Positions 56,169 through 64,000 are shown, numbered from the stretch's first letter. The stretch is DNA of 64,000 nucleotides from Methylobacter tundripaludum SV96 (GCF_000190755.2 NZ_JH109152.1:496001-560000), one strand, 5' to 3'. Program-made: numbers and translations. Notes: generated by a model from the letters alone, not told the origin.

Positions 56169-56366
56169 TTATTGCGTGGCTTTCAAATGTATGTCGGCTC
56201 CTTCGGCAGATTGCTTCGCAACGTCGACATGCTTTTGCTTGCCGTGATCAATAGCATCATTTATGCACCGCGATGCAGGCATTCAGGTGTTCGATGGCGG
56301 GTTTAGCATGAGCTATCGCGTGTTTGAGCACTTCTGACCTGTGTTTTCCTCCGTCATAAACTCGTT
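56169..56366 (-). pseudogene. SmbP-like small metal-binding protein, frameshifted remnant
   Basis: One frame reads RVYDGGKHRSEVLKHAIAHA then KPAIEHLNACIAVHK and stops; one base on, the next frame reads DAIDHGKQKHVDVAKQSAEG then ADIHLKATQ and stops at 56169. Together they have the HxxxAxxH-type helical repeats of SmbP-like periplasmic metal-binding proteins. The signal peptide and N-terminus are lost: the sequence begins at the end of the CsbD-like gene. A decayed gene. Confidence 0.6.
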
Positions 56367-56651
56367 TTATTTGCCTTGCTGAATATCCTTTTTGGTGTCA
56401 CCGAAGCCCTTTTGCGCTTTGCCGACATTCTTTTGGACATTTCCTTCCACCTCCATCCCTTTGTCGTCCAGTATCTTGCCGGTTTCTTCCTTGGCTTTAC
56501 CTTGGGTTTCATCGACTCGACCTTTTATTTGATCTTTGTTCATGTTCTTGTAGGTCTCCTCTTTGCTTTCCTCGGCATAAGCGCCAAACGAGCAGACGGT
56601 GAAAGCGATAACTGCCGATAAACCAATGAGTTTCATGTGAGTGAGTTTCAT
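56367..56651 (-). CDS. Exported CsbD-like protein
   Basis: 94 residues starting at the second ATG, six bases after AGGAA. The signal peptide (MKLTHMKLIGLSAVIAFTVC then SFGAYAEE) leads to a CsbD domain (MNKDQIKGRVDETQGKAKEE, TGKILDDKGMEVEGNVQKNV, GFGDTKKDIQQGK). CsbD proteins are normally cytosolic, so an exported form is notable. Near-identical signal in the 46910 gene shows a duplication. Confidence 0.88.
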   Translation of the reverse strand: MKLTHMKLIGLSAVIAFTVCSFGAYAEESKEETYKNMNKDQIKGRVDETQGKAKEETGKILDDKGMEVEGNVQKNVGKAQKGFGDTKKDIQQGK

Positions 56652-56751
56652 GTGCATTTCCTGAAAAAAAAGTTATGTGAGAGCATCAAATTGCCGCTGT
56701 GCTTCTGGCCAGTCTTTCTGGGCCCAGCTGCACAGTTCAGCAGTGCTCGTC

Positions 56752-56928
56752 TTATTTGTCTTTCTTAATATCGTCCTTGAGATCACCAAAGCCAGCCCTG
56801 ACTTTACCAACGTTTTTTTGAACATTTCCTTCCAGCTCCATCTCATCGTCGTCCAGTATCTTGCCGGTGACTTCCTTAACTTTACCTTTGGCTTCTTCGA
56901 CTCGGCCTTTTATTTGATCTTTGTTCAT
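56752..56928 (-). CDS. CsbD family stress protein
   Basis: 58 residues: MNKDQIKGRVEEAKGKVKEV, TGKILDDDEMELEGNVQKNV, GKVRAGFGDLKDDIKKDK. Paralogue of the 47367 gene, with its upstream region also duplicated, including the palindromic motif and GTTTTATCTGT. Cytosolic, stress-associated. Confidence 0.9.
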   Translation of the reverse strand: MNKDQIKGRVEEAKGKVKEVTGKILDDDEMELEGNVQKNVGKVRAGFGDLKDDIKKDK

Positions 56929-57034
56929 GAGTGTCTCCTGTAATTATTTAGCCATGCCCAGATAGCCATGACTAAAGCGTGGAATGAAGTTCCCCATCGC
57001 TCATTTTAAAGGGTACAGATAAAACTAAACGCAG
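56929..57034 (-). promoter_or_regulatory. Duplicated csbD leader region
   Basis: This leader (with TTTAGTCATGGCTATCTGGG and AAATAATTACAGGAGA) aligns with 47532-47639 (TTTGCTCATAGCTATGTGTG, AAATAATTATCAGGAGA). The two csbD genes and promoters arose by duplication. Confidence 0.7.
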
Positions 57035-57054
57035 TCGGTACGGTAGCGAACAGA
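57035..57054 (-). promoter_or_regulatory. Stress-motif site, upstream of csbD-like 56752
   Basis: On the minus strand TCTGTTCGCTACCGTACCGA, differing from TCTGTNCGNTANCGNACAGA at one fixed position. About 107 bp before the start codon. Confidence 0.7.
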
Positions 57055-57256
57055 GACGGACTAGGTCTGCTCGACTTTGCTCTCTGACAGGTGGCTAAGA
57101 CCAGGACTCGCTGGACTTGGAGTGGGTTGCTCGTCGGAAGGATTTGCTGTCCCGAAGAGGCGTCTCGCTTGAGTGCGATGAAATTTCGAAGCCGTGGATA
57201 GCTGAAGAGATCGGGTATTCAGCCAGAACAATACGGCAGAGCTAGTAAACTATTTT

Positions 57257-58549
57257 TTACTTCCCCAGCGACCAAAACATCGCGGCTACCGCAATTGCCA
57301 TAACGGCTGTACATAACCAGCCTAACACCTTCAGTCTGAGTGCAATGACGAATTGCCCCATGATATCTGGGCGGACTGCCATCAGCATCATCACCGTCAT
57401 AATAGGCACGGAAATAACTCCGTTGATAACCGCACTCCAGTAGAGCGCTTTGATTGGATTGATGGGCGTAAAACAGAGTCCGACGCCGATAATCGTCGAT
57501 AGGGCGATAATGCCATAGAAGCTTTTTGCCATAAGGGGCTTTAATTCTAAGCTATTGCGCCAATGAAATGCACCGGCCATCGCATAGGCGGCAGAGCCGG
57601 CTAATACTGGAATTGCGAGCAAGCCGGTACCAATGATGCCTGCACTAAACAACCAGAAAGCAAATTCGCCGGCAATCGGACGTAGTGCAGACGCGGCCTG
57701 TGCCGATGTTTGAATCTCAGTCACGCCGTGCAGATTTAGAGTGACGGCTGTCGTCAATATAATAAAAAATGCGACCAGGTTGGAAAATGCCATACCGATA
57801 AAAGTGTCGACCTTAATTCGGCTAAAATTGGCTCTTGCCTGGTCGGGCGCATCCTTCAACGTTTTTGCCTGCGGATTAACTCGCTGCTCCTCAACCTCTT
57901 GTGAAGCCTGCCAGAAGAACAGGTAAGGACTGATGGTGGTTCCGAAGACCGCGACGACAGTGGTGATGTATTTCGGTTTCCATGATAACTGCGGTAACAA
58001 AGTATTGGTCAGTACTTGCGTCCACGGTATGTGCACGACAAATACCGTGGCAACGTAGGCGAGCAATGATAGGGTAAGCCATTTCAGGATGCGCACGTAA
58101 CGGCTATACGGAATAAATAGTTGTAATAACAGCGATAGCCCACCAAAGCCAACGACATACCAGTGGGTGGAGCCGCCAACCATCAATTTCAAGGCATCCG
58201 CCATGGCGGCGACATCCGCAGCGATATTGATCGTATTGGCAACTAACAGCAGTCCGACGATAGCATATAGCAGTCCGGCCGGATAATGTTGGCGTATATT
58301 GGTCGCTAAACCATGTCCACTGACCCGCCCGATTTTGGCGCTGATTACCTGGATGCCAACCATTAGGGGATAAGTCAACAATACGGTCCACAGCATACTG
58401 AAGCCAAACTGAGCGCCAGCCTGCGAATAGGTAGCGATGCCACTGGGATCATCATCGGCGGCGCCGGTAATCAAACCGGGGCCAAGTTTCTTTAACCAGG
58501 ACTCCGGGCGCGTGTCTTTATCCTTTGCTGTTTCCCCTGCATGTGACAT
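57257..58549 (-). CDS. Nramp-related metal transporter (DPSG variant)
   Basis: 430 residues, about eleven membrane helices. The first helix has ITGAADDDPSGIATYSQAGA; classical Nramp proteins have DPGN here, so S36-G37 replace the usual G and metal-binding N. In helix 6 the classical MPH is not present (TTISPYLFFWQASQEVEEQR). This is the pattern of divergent Nramp-related proteins, some of which transport magnesium, so Mn/Fe specificity cannot be assumed. Isolated gene within the stress region. Confidence 0.85.
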   Translation of the reverse strand: MSHAGETAKDKDTRPESWLKKLGPGLITGAADDDPSGIATYSQAGAQFGFSMLWTVLLTYPLMVGIQVISAKIGRVSGHGLATNIRQHYPAGLLYAIVGLLLVANTINIAADVAAMADALKLMVGGSTHWYVVGFGGLSLLLQLFIPYSRYVRILKWLTLSLLAYVATVFVVHIPWTQVLTNTLLPQLSWKPKYITTVVAVFGTTISPYLFFWQASQEVEEQRVNPQAKTLKDAPDQARANFSRIKVDTFIGMAFSNLVAFFIILTTAVTLNLHGVTEIQTSAQAASALRPIAGEFAFWLFSAGIIGTGLLAIPVLAGSAAYAMAGAFHWRNSLELKPLMAKSFYGIIALSTIIGVGLCFTPINPIKALYWSAVINGVISVPIMTVMMLMAVRPDIMGQFVIALRLKVLGWLCTAVMAIAVAAMFWSLGK

Positions 58550-58872
58550 ATGGTTCCTGATTAAGACTGAAAAAACGTTATATTTATTGGCTCCTTTAAG
58601 CCTGTAATGTAATCAATGATTTTAGGTAAGGCTACTGGGAGTATCATAGCCAGACCAATAGCTAGCTCTTCCTGGCTGGTTTCGTAACCGACAATTTCTC
58701 CGCGCTCAAGTTGGGCGATTTGGTCTGCGTCGATACCAAATGCCAGAAAATTTTCTCAATCTTAAGAGCCTCGATGTTCTGTCGCGATGCCTTGTGTGTT
58801 GCCTATGCCCACCGCTTGCGCAGCGACCCTCTCCCACACACAAGGTACAAACAGAACGGTAGTACTTCAGGG
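58550..58872. other. Intergenic stretch with a start-less open frame
   Basis: On the minus strand at about 58563-58742 an open frame reads NFLAFGIDADQIAQLERGEI then VGYETSQEELAIGLAMILPV. It looks protein-like but has stops directly upstream and no start codon; perhaps a gene remnant. Unrecognised. Confidence 0.35.
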
Positions 58873-59031
58873 TTAGATTATTCCCGAAAAGATCAGGAGC
58901 AGTAAGATAATCAGCAACAGCCCGAGTCCGCCGCTGGGTCCATAACCCCATGATCGGCTATGTGGCCAGGCTGGAAAGACACCAATAACCATCAGGATAA
59001 TAATTATGAGTAAGATTGTACCAAGTGGCAT
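58873..59031 (-). CDS. DUF3309 small membrane protein
   Basis: 52 residues: MPLGTILLIIIILMVIGVFP, AWPHSRSWGYGPSGGLG, LLLIILLLLIFSGII. Two hydrophobic segments around the WPHSRSWGYGPSGGLG signature of DUF3309. Inner membrane; function unknown; in other genomes it lies with CsbD and DUF3096 genes. Confidence 0.88.
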   Translation of the reverse strand: MPLGTILLIIIILMVIGVFPAWPHSRSWGYGPSGGLGLLLIILLLLIFSGII

Positions 59032-59112
59032 GACAGTACCCCTCTTAGAGAAAAAACGTTAAATTGAAAACCATTCCAAATCGTCGGGGTCTTGGCCCCG
59101 TCACTGCTTTAC

Positions 59113-59262
59113 TTAAAGGCTATGATGCATTAACCCCAAGATACCCACGACGATCAAATACACGGCCACGAAATAATTTAAAAACCTCGGTACCAGCAAA
59201 ATTAATATACCTATTACAAGTGCCAGTATGGGTTCGATCGCGAAATGCAGATTCATATTCAT
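59113..59262 (-). CDS. DUF3096 small membrane protein
   Basis: 49 residues: MNMNLHFAIEPILALVIGIL, ILLVPRFLNYFVAVYLIVVG, ILGLMHHSL. The LVPRFLNYFVAVYLIVVGILGL block is the DUF3096 pattern. GGAGGATC lies before the ATG. The best copy of the palindromic motif is 51 bp upstream. Confidence 0.85.
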   Translation of the reverse strand: MNMNLHFAIEPILALVIGILILLVPRFLNYFVAVYLIVVGILGLMHHSL

Positions 59263-59312
59263 GGTGATCCTCCTTGAGTGAGCATTTAGTTTAGTGGCAA
59301 GATTGGACTTAG

Positions 59313-59332
59313 TCTGTTCGCTATCGTACAGA
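59313..59332. promoter_or_regulatory. Stress-motif site, upstream of DUF3096 gene
   Basis: TCTGTTCGCTATCGTACAGA, a match to every fixed position of TCTGTNCGNTANCGNACAGA. Each arm TCTGTNCG pairs with CGNACAGA. It is 51 bp before the DUF3096 start codon. Confidence 0.75.
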
Positions 59333-59652
59333 AGGTGGCTGCCGGTAATAGGGATTCCAAGTATTCGTTGTACCGGACGAGTTCATTCGCCTTAGGCATC
59401 ACCGACTGTCATTGAGAGCGGTTAGTTCCAACGTAATCACGGTTTAAAAATAAATATTTGACCGTCGGCTTGGGGGTTAGGCATGATGACATGGACTCCT
59501 CATCACTCCCCCACGGCGTCATAACGCAGGCAACGATTTAAAAGACGGAGAAAAGAGTAGTCCGAAATTCCTTTAGGAATGGTAACTAAATGACCCGTTT
59601 TCCTAGCCCAGTTTCTTCCAAAGGGAGATTGGACGTGCTCGCTTCGTAATTT
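59333..59652. other. Intergenic stretch between the DUF3096 site and the Crp/Fnr gene
   Basis: No coding frame, repeat or further copy of the motif recognised. Confidence 0.4.
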
Positions 59653-60429
59653 TCACGGTAACATACCACTCGCATGCATGATGTTAGTGGGCCACGCCGT
59701 GGAGAGAGTGGAGGGGAGCAGGCGATCGGATTCCGTTTTGACCACGTGGTAGCACTCGCAGACCCGCGCCTCCAGTCCAGGTCGGTCCAGCACCGTGATG
59801 TGGCCTCGTCTGTAAACAATCAATCCAGCTCCCTGCAATTTCCCGGCTGCTTCCGTGACGCCTTCGCGGCGGACTCCGAGCATATTGGCGATCAATTCCT
59901 GAGTTATGGTTAACTCGTTAGAAGGCAGCCGGTCTAGGCTTACCAGCAGCCAACGACAGAGCTGCTGATCCACGGAATGATGTCGATTACAAACAGCTAG
60001 CTGTGCCATCTGGGTAATCAGCGCCTGGGTATAGCGCAGCAATAAACAGTGCAACCCCCCGGAGCGACTTCCCCTAGAACGATCGAATTCCTGCATAAGT
60101 AGATGCGTTCGCAGCCTATAGGCGTAGCCCGCGCTCCGCACGACGGCCCGATCAGGCATGGTTCCTCCGCCCATGAAGATTGAGATACCGATGATGCCAT
60201 CGTTGCCGACTACGGCGATTTCGGCCGATGCGCCATTCTTTGTGACGTAAAGCTTGGACACAATGCAAGTCGTGGGAAAATAGACATAATGTAACTCGTC
60301 ACCGGATTCGTAAAGGATTTTACCGAGTGGCATCTGGACCAATTCCAGATGCGGAGAAATGCGCTCGAATTCCTCTGCGGGCAGGGCGGCGAGAAGATGG
60401 TTTTGCCAAGAGTTAAATGGGTCAGACAT
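59653..60429 (-). CDS. Crp/Fnr family transcriptional regulator
   Basis: 258 residues from the ATG at 60429. A cyclic-nucleotide-binding-type beta-roll (ILYESGDELHYVYFPTTCIV, VGNDGIIGISIFMGGGTMPD) is followed by a winged helix-turn-helix (TITQELIANMLGVRREGVTE then AAGKLQGAGLIVYRRGHITV). The recognition helix reads RREGVTE rather than Crp-like SRETV, so its site may differ from TGTGA. No FNR cysteine cluster. Being the only regulator in the stress island, it is the first candidate for binding TCTGTNCGNTANCGNACAGA (inference). Confidence 0.9.
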   Translation of the reverse strand: MSDPFNSWQNHLLAALPAEEFERISPHLELVQMPLGKILYESGDELHYVYFPTTCIVSKLYVTKNGASAEIAVVGNDGIIGISIFMGGGTMPDRAVVRSAGYAYRLRTHLLMQEFDRSRGSRSGGLHCLLLRYTQALITQMAQLAVCNRHHSVDQQLCRWLLVSLDRLPSNELTITQELIANMLGVRREGVTEAAGKLQGAGLIVYRRGHITVLDRPGLEARVCECYHVVKTESDRLLPSTLSTAWPTNIMHASGMLP

Positions 60430-61022
60430 AAGTAACATCCCTCTGTTAATGCAAGATCGAACAGCTCTAAAAAATCAGTTTGTGTTGTGCAAGTGTCTGT
60501 AAGATATAGGGTTCAACTTCTCCAATCAATAAGTGCTGCTACCTATCAGGTGACTACGCTATTGAGCTGCATGTCTTGTCATACCTGGATGGTAACAATT
60601 AGAAGCAAACCAATGCCATCCTATGTGCATCATGGTAGTAATTTGCCATTGCGTTACATATACTCCACGCGCTCAAGTTTTCGGCTTTCTCTCAAAATAA
60701 CTGGAAGTTCATAGTCATCAAACTTTGCATCTCATTTTTTGAAGCGTGTACCACGTTCATTAATTCGCATCGAATTAACCAAGGCCAACTATTCCATCCG
60801 GATAACTTTCAGGAACTGAGTGATTTTTATGGTATCTACGCTGTACCGGCGTCACCCGTGGAAAACAGTTGGTGGTGGTCATTGCGCAATCAAAAGCCTT
60901 GGCAATGGCAGTTAAGAATCAACGCTCTCAGCGTAGGATTACTGCTCTTTAAGCGTAACGACCTGCATTTGAAACCGGACACTGACCAGTATTCAACTAA
61001 ATTCATACAGAAAAGTCGTATC
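60430..61022. other. Intergenic stretch with a Trp-rich open frame
   Basis: On the plus strand a frame open from about 60645 to 61046 includes FHPDNFQELSDFYGIYAVPA then ENSWWWSLRNQKPWQWQLRI. It has no ATG in its first 70 codons, only a GTG at 60858. I cannot name it; it could be a decayed gene. Confidence 0.35.
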
Positions 61023-61042
61023 TATGTACGCCAGCGCACGGA
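61023..61042. promoter_or_regulatory. Stress-motif site, upstream of the His-rich gene
   Basis: TATGTACGCCAGCGCACGGA, matching the consensus at all but three fixed positions. It is 118 bp before the His-rich gene start, about the same distance as in the two csbD genes. Confidence 0.55.
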
Positions 61043-61160
61043 ATAATTCTTGATAATTTCCTATCATTAACTCGTGAGTCATTCATTGGCTCACCGGCAT
61101 AGGAATTCCATTAGCTCAAGGGCAGAGGGATTCGTTAAATTTTTTTTTCGGGAGAAAAAA

Positions 61161-61412
61161 ATGACACAAGCACAAGCGAAAGACCAAGAAACAACACAAG
61201 AGAAAACTCCACAGCAACATCATCAGAAAGCGGCAGAGCACCACGAACAGGCAGCCAAGCATCACAAGGAAGCCGCCAAGCATTACGAATCCGGTGACGA
61301 CAAAACTGCAGCACAGCACGCCCATATAGCCCATGGATATTCAACCCAAGCCATGGAACAAGAAATGGAAGCCAGCAAGAAATACGCGAAAATGCAAGGT
61401 CTTAGAAAGTAA
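61161..61412 (+). CDS. Small histidine- and alanine-rich helical protein
   Basis: 83 residues from the ATG at 61161 (GGGAG upstream): repeats of the type HHQKAAEHHEQAAKHHKEAA then KHYESGDDKTAAQHAHIAHG. The regularly spaced His pairs could bind metals. Such proteins occur in stress clusters of other proteobacteria, function unknown. Cytosolic as predicted. Confidence 0.8.
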   Translation: MTQAQAKDQETTQEKTPQQHHQKAAEHHEQAAKHHKEAAKHYESGDDKTAAQHAHIAHGYSTQAMEQEMEASKKYAKMQGLRK

Positions 61413-61797
61413 TCGTAACGAGGTTCGCAGACAAACTCGTAGCGGGTCAATAAAAAACGCCGGACATGCCTCGGTTTTAGGCCAAGGCTGTAACAGCATC
61501 TAATATTTATCAGTTTTAGCGTCCATTTTGCCAGTCTACTCATGAAGTAAACATTAAAAAAACAATGCAATAATGATCTTACATGGTCAATTTTGACGCT
61601 GTTCTCTCCGATTTCCTGGTCATTTTCTCAGGCTGTTTTTACATGCCAAATATATATAAATTTTCTATTATCAAGGGAGTAACTCTGTTGTGCACTGCGT
61701 GTACACCTATTCCTAAGACTTACATCGAGTCGTGTCCATACCAGGCGGGGCAAAGCGTGGTGGAAACATACCCGGATATGCTTCGTAGCACCGACAT

Positions 61798-62074
61798 CCC
61801 CATCGATCATATTATTGTGCCGATGATTGTCATCTCACCTTATGCCAAAAAGCACTATGTATCACACCATGTATACGATCACACATCCATCTTGCGTTTT
61901 GTGCAGGCGCGGTTTAATTTGTCTGCACTTACAGCCCGAGATGCCCATGCCAGGTCACCTATTGGCATGTTTGATTTCGAGCATCCATCGTTCACAAAGC
62001 CTCCTGAGCTGCCTAGAGCGGATGAGGATCCACGCTTTCTTAACGAGTGTGAGGATAGCGCGCGAACTCATTAA
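61798..62074 (+). pseudogene. Phospholipase C/acid phosphatase-like, C-terminal fragment
   Basis: Reads IIVPMIVISPYAKKHYVSHH then VYDHTSILRFVQARFNLSAL and TARDAHARSPIGMFDFEHPS, corresponding to the C-terminus of the 7721 gene (IPAIIVSPFAKKGYVDHTVY). The catalytic N-terminal three-quarters are missing; the frame runs upstream into unrelated sequence. Confidence 0.75.
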
Positions 62075-62111
62075 AGCGATAAGCCGGCAACGGGAAAATA
62101 GGCATTCAGCC

Positions 62112-62138
62112 AAGTAGGGGCGCGATGTATCCCTACTT
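62112..62138. repeat. 8-bp hairpin, REP-like
   Basis: AAGTAGGG, GGCGCGATGTAT-type loop, CCCTACTT. The loop GGGCGCGATGTAT also occurs near 29791, so this is probably one more dispersed unit. Confidence 0.55.
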
Positions 62139-62354
62139 AGCTAAAATGTCGAAATGTCCGGTTTACCCTGACAATTAATCTTCTATGAGGGTGAAACATG
62201 CTGGCTTGATTGGGTTTTCTGCTACCGATGAATAAAACATCGGCTTATAGTAGACTAGGTAAAGCAATATTTTAGTAAATTTTACCGATTAATTTTGACG
62301 TTGTTAGTTGGCAAAAATTCGACGTTGACTAACAAAATCAGGATTTGATCGACA

Positions 62355-63140
62355 ATGAGTTTTTTTAGACGCGCACGTACTCTATACATTCTGCATCGCC
62401 ATGCTATTGCACATGTCCTGTGGGTAGAAGTTGCCGAAAAGCTAGCTTTTTTGCAGGGAATGACGGCGGTTGAGAAAGCGCACTTGCGAGAACTGAGTAC
62501 GCTGTTTTTGCATGAAAAAAAGTTCTTCGGCGCTCAGGAACTTCAGCTCACCGACGCAATGTGTGTGACCATCGCCATTCAGGCCTGTCTTCCGGTACTA
62601 GGGCTTGGTATTAGCTGTTTGTCAGGCTGGACCGAGATCATTGTTTATCCAGGTGCGTTTCGGATTTGTAGAGACGACAAGGATGCGGCGGGTGTTGTAC
62701 ATCATCAGGAACAGGCGCTCATAGGTGAATCATGGTCGCGAGGGCCACTTATATTGTCATGGGACGATGTTGAGCGGGATGTGCAGGGGAAACAATCCGG
62801 CCGCAATGTCGTGATTCATGAAATTGCCCATAAACTGGATATGTTAAATGGTAGTGCCAACGGTTTTCCTCCTCTGCATTATGGTATGGAGATCATACAT
62901 TGGACTGCTTCGCTGAGTACCGCCTATCAGTCATTGGTTCGGCGAGTTGAACATCACCATCGTGCATGCATTAATCCTTATGCTGCGACGGACCCTGCGG
63001 AGTTTTTTGCAGTAATCAGTGAATATTTTTTTTGTTCGCCTGAAACTCTTCATACGCACTTTGCTGATGTTTACCAACAACTTCAACTTTATTATCGTCA
63101 GGATCCATTGCGGCGTATTCATTACGAGAAAACAACTTAA
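62355..63140 (+). CDS. MtfA-like zinc peptidase (M90 family)
   Basis: 261 residues. The zinc motif HEIAHKLD (155-159) in NVVIHEIAHKLDMLNGSANG and the downstream ligand region DPAEFFAVISEYFF agree with MtfA. The N-terminal LHEKKFFGAQELQLTDAMCV is also typical. In E. coli, MtfA binds the repressor Mlc and has aminopeptidase activity; no Mlc gene is seen here. Cytosolic. Confidence 0.9.
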   Translation: MSFFRRARTLYILHRHAIAHVLWVEVAEKLAFLQGMTAVEKAHLRELSTLFLHEKKFFGAQELQLTDAMCVTIAIQACLPVLGLGISCLSGWTEIIVYPGAFRICRDDKDAAGVVHHQEQALIGESWSRGPLILSWDDVERDVQGKQSGRNVVIHEIAHKLDMLNGSANGFPPLHYGMEIIHWTASLSTAYQSLVRRVEHHHRACINPYAATDPAEFFAVISEYFFCSPETLHTHFADVYQQLQLYYRQDPLRRIHYEKTT

Positions 63141-63247
63141 TGGTTTTTCTGTGCTATCCGCTTAAGCAATCCAAATAGGTCGCTGTTGGTTTACTACTGG
63201 ATCACCTATATTCTAAAAAAATAACATACTCGGCTTATGATCGCACC

Positions 63248-64000
63248 ATGACAAACAAATCAAACTTCTGGCAACTATGGGCGCCGCATCTTGCTCTTTT
63301 TGAGGATAACCACCTCGATCTGCGAACGATCAATATTATTGCTGACAAAATTTCCCAGCCTGTTTTAATAGTCGGCGGAGGACAAGGCTTAATAATCGAT
63401 GCCTTGCGTAAAAAAGGGCTTCACGTCGACGGCGTCGATTCAAGCTCTGAAATGGTCAGGCTGGCCGAACAGCGCAGAGGCATCAAGCTGGTGCATACCG
63501 ACGGATCAAGTTTGCCCTTTGCCGACGAAAGCTACGCGACCACCATCATTTCGACCGGCGTGGTCGATTTTCTGGACGATGAAAAGCAAATCCTGCAGAT
63601 CATTAACGAAGCCAGACGCGTGACAAAAAAGGGGGGGAGGCTGCTTGTCTCCTATTGCAAGGTTCATCCTGCTGCAGAAAAGTTTCTTAATCGTATCGGG
63701 ATCATCACCGAAAATCACATCATGCGGCTTAGAAGGCTTTTTGAACTGAGCAGACTTCCTCCATCAAAGTTCATCGCCGATATTAGACAGGACGGAAACC
63801 TGAGTCTGTGCGACGCAATCGCTGAATTGCTGCGAATACAATGGTTTTTACCGAAAAAGGAACGCCTGTTGTCCAATACCATGAGCAAGATATTAAAAAC
63901 GGCGGACAATGCGGATGAACTGATTGGCTCGGTATCCGAAGCGATTCCCCATCATACGCGGGAAAGCATCAGCACCTTATGCAAAAAACTCAAGCTGTCT
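63248..64000 (+). CDS. SAM-dependent methyltransferase, class I, cut by window edge
   Basis: Starts MTNKSNFWQLWAPHLALFED and stays open to the edge (251 codons). SAM site VLIVGGGQGLIIDALRKKGL, then VDGVDSSSEMVRLAEQR, TDGSSLPFADESYATTIIST and a motif-III-like RVTKKGGRLLVSYCK. A Methyltransf_11-type fold; target not known. Confidence 0.88.
   Translation, partial: MTNKSNFWQLWAPHLALFEDNHLDLRTINIIADKISQPVLIVGGGQGLIIDALRKKGLHVDGVDSSSEMVRLAEQRRGIKLVHTDGSSLPFADESYATTIISTGVVDFLDDEKQILQIINEARRVTKKGGRLLVSYCKVHPAAEKFLNRIGIITENHIMRLRRLFELSRLPPSKFIADIRQDGNLSLCDAIAELLRIQWFLPKKERLLSNTMSKILKTADNADELIGSVSEAIPHHTRESISTLCKKLKLS

Overview
The window looks like a gammaproteobacterial chromosome, most likely a methanotroph-type (Methylococcales-like) genome. 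I infer this from the succinylase lysine/DAP genes, an sdhCDAB-sdhE operon, several di-heme cytochromes, a dense load of small palindromic repeats and IS elements, and a large cluster of small stress proteins. No methane-oxidation gene lies in the window, so the genus is not established.

Layout. 1-5.2 kb: a truncated diguanylate cyclase, then a 1256-residue fusion of an AI-2E-type permease with a P2A-type cation ATPase. 5.2-13.6 kb: repeats, an IS630 element with a frameshift-linked transposase, a MITE-like element with 14-bp inverted ends and a 5-bp target duplication, an acid phosphatase/phospholipase C-like enzyme, a Tat-exported metallophosphoesterase, an ABC-type transporter with lost ATPase motifs, a DinB-fold protein and a GNAT acetyltransferase. 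13.6-20.3 kb (minus strand): an operon-like run M48 peptidase-dapC-dapD-Uma2-DUF1456-small ORF-flavin reductase/YffB fusion-dapE. dapC carries a palindromic repeat inside its reading frame, and dapE has a vestigial duplicated start upstream. 20.4-25.6 kb: thioredoxin-like protein, frameshifted hicA with hicB, and sdhC-D-A-B-E. 25.6-29 kb: a repeat cluster with one intact REP-associated transposase (RAYT), two RAYT remnants and an NlpE-like protein. 29.4-35.6 kb: two unrecognised genes, an EAL-CBS-GGDEF protein, a PAS-containing chemoreceptor and a lipoprotein. 35.7-45.7 kb: a di-heme cytochrome gene split by an IS1182-type element, a NarL/NarX-type two-component pair, tRNA-Arg and tRNA-Asn, and kup split by an IS3-type element. 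Removing either IS plus one target-site copy restores the host reading frame exactly, so both disruptions look recent.

46-64 kb is a low-density island of small envelope and stress proteins: three CsbD-type genes, BON, DUF1269-like, DUF2383, DUF2892/YgaP-like, DUF2171, EF-hand, DUF3309, DUF3096 and a His-rich protein. With them are an Nramp-related transporter, a ThDP decarboxylase, a di-heme peroxidase-like protein, a Crp/Fnr regulator and an MtfA-like peptidase. A palindromic motif, TCTGTNCGNTANCGNACAGA, recurs in at least six promoter regions here and nowhere obvious outside. I propose that these genes form one regulon, possibly under the local Crp/Fnr protein. This is the best candidate for an undescribed system in the window, followed by the permease-ATPase fusion.
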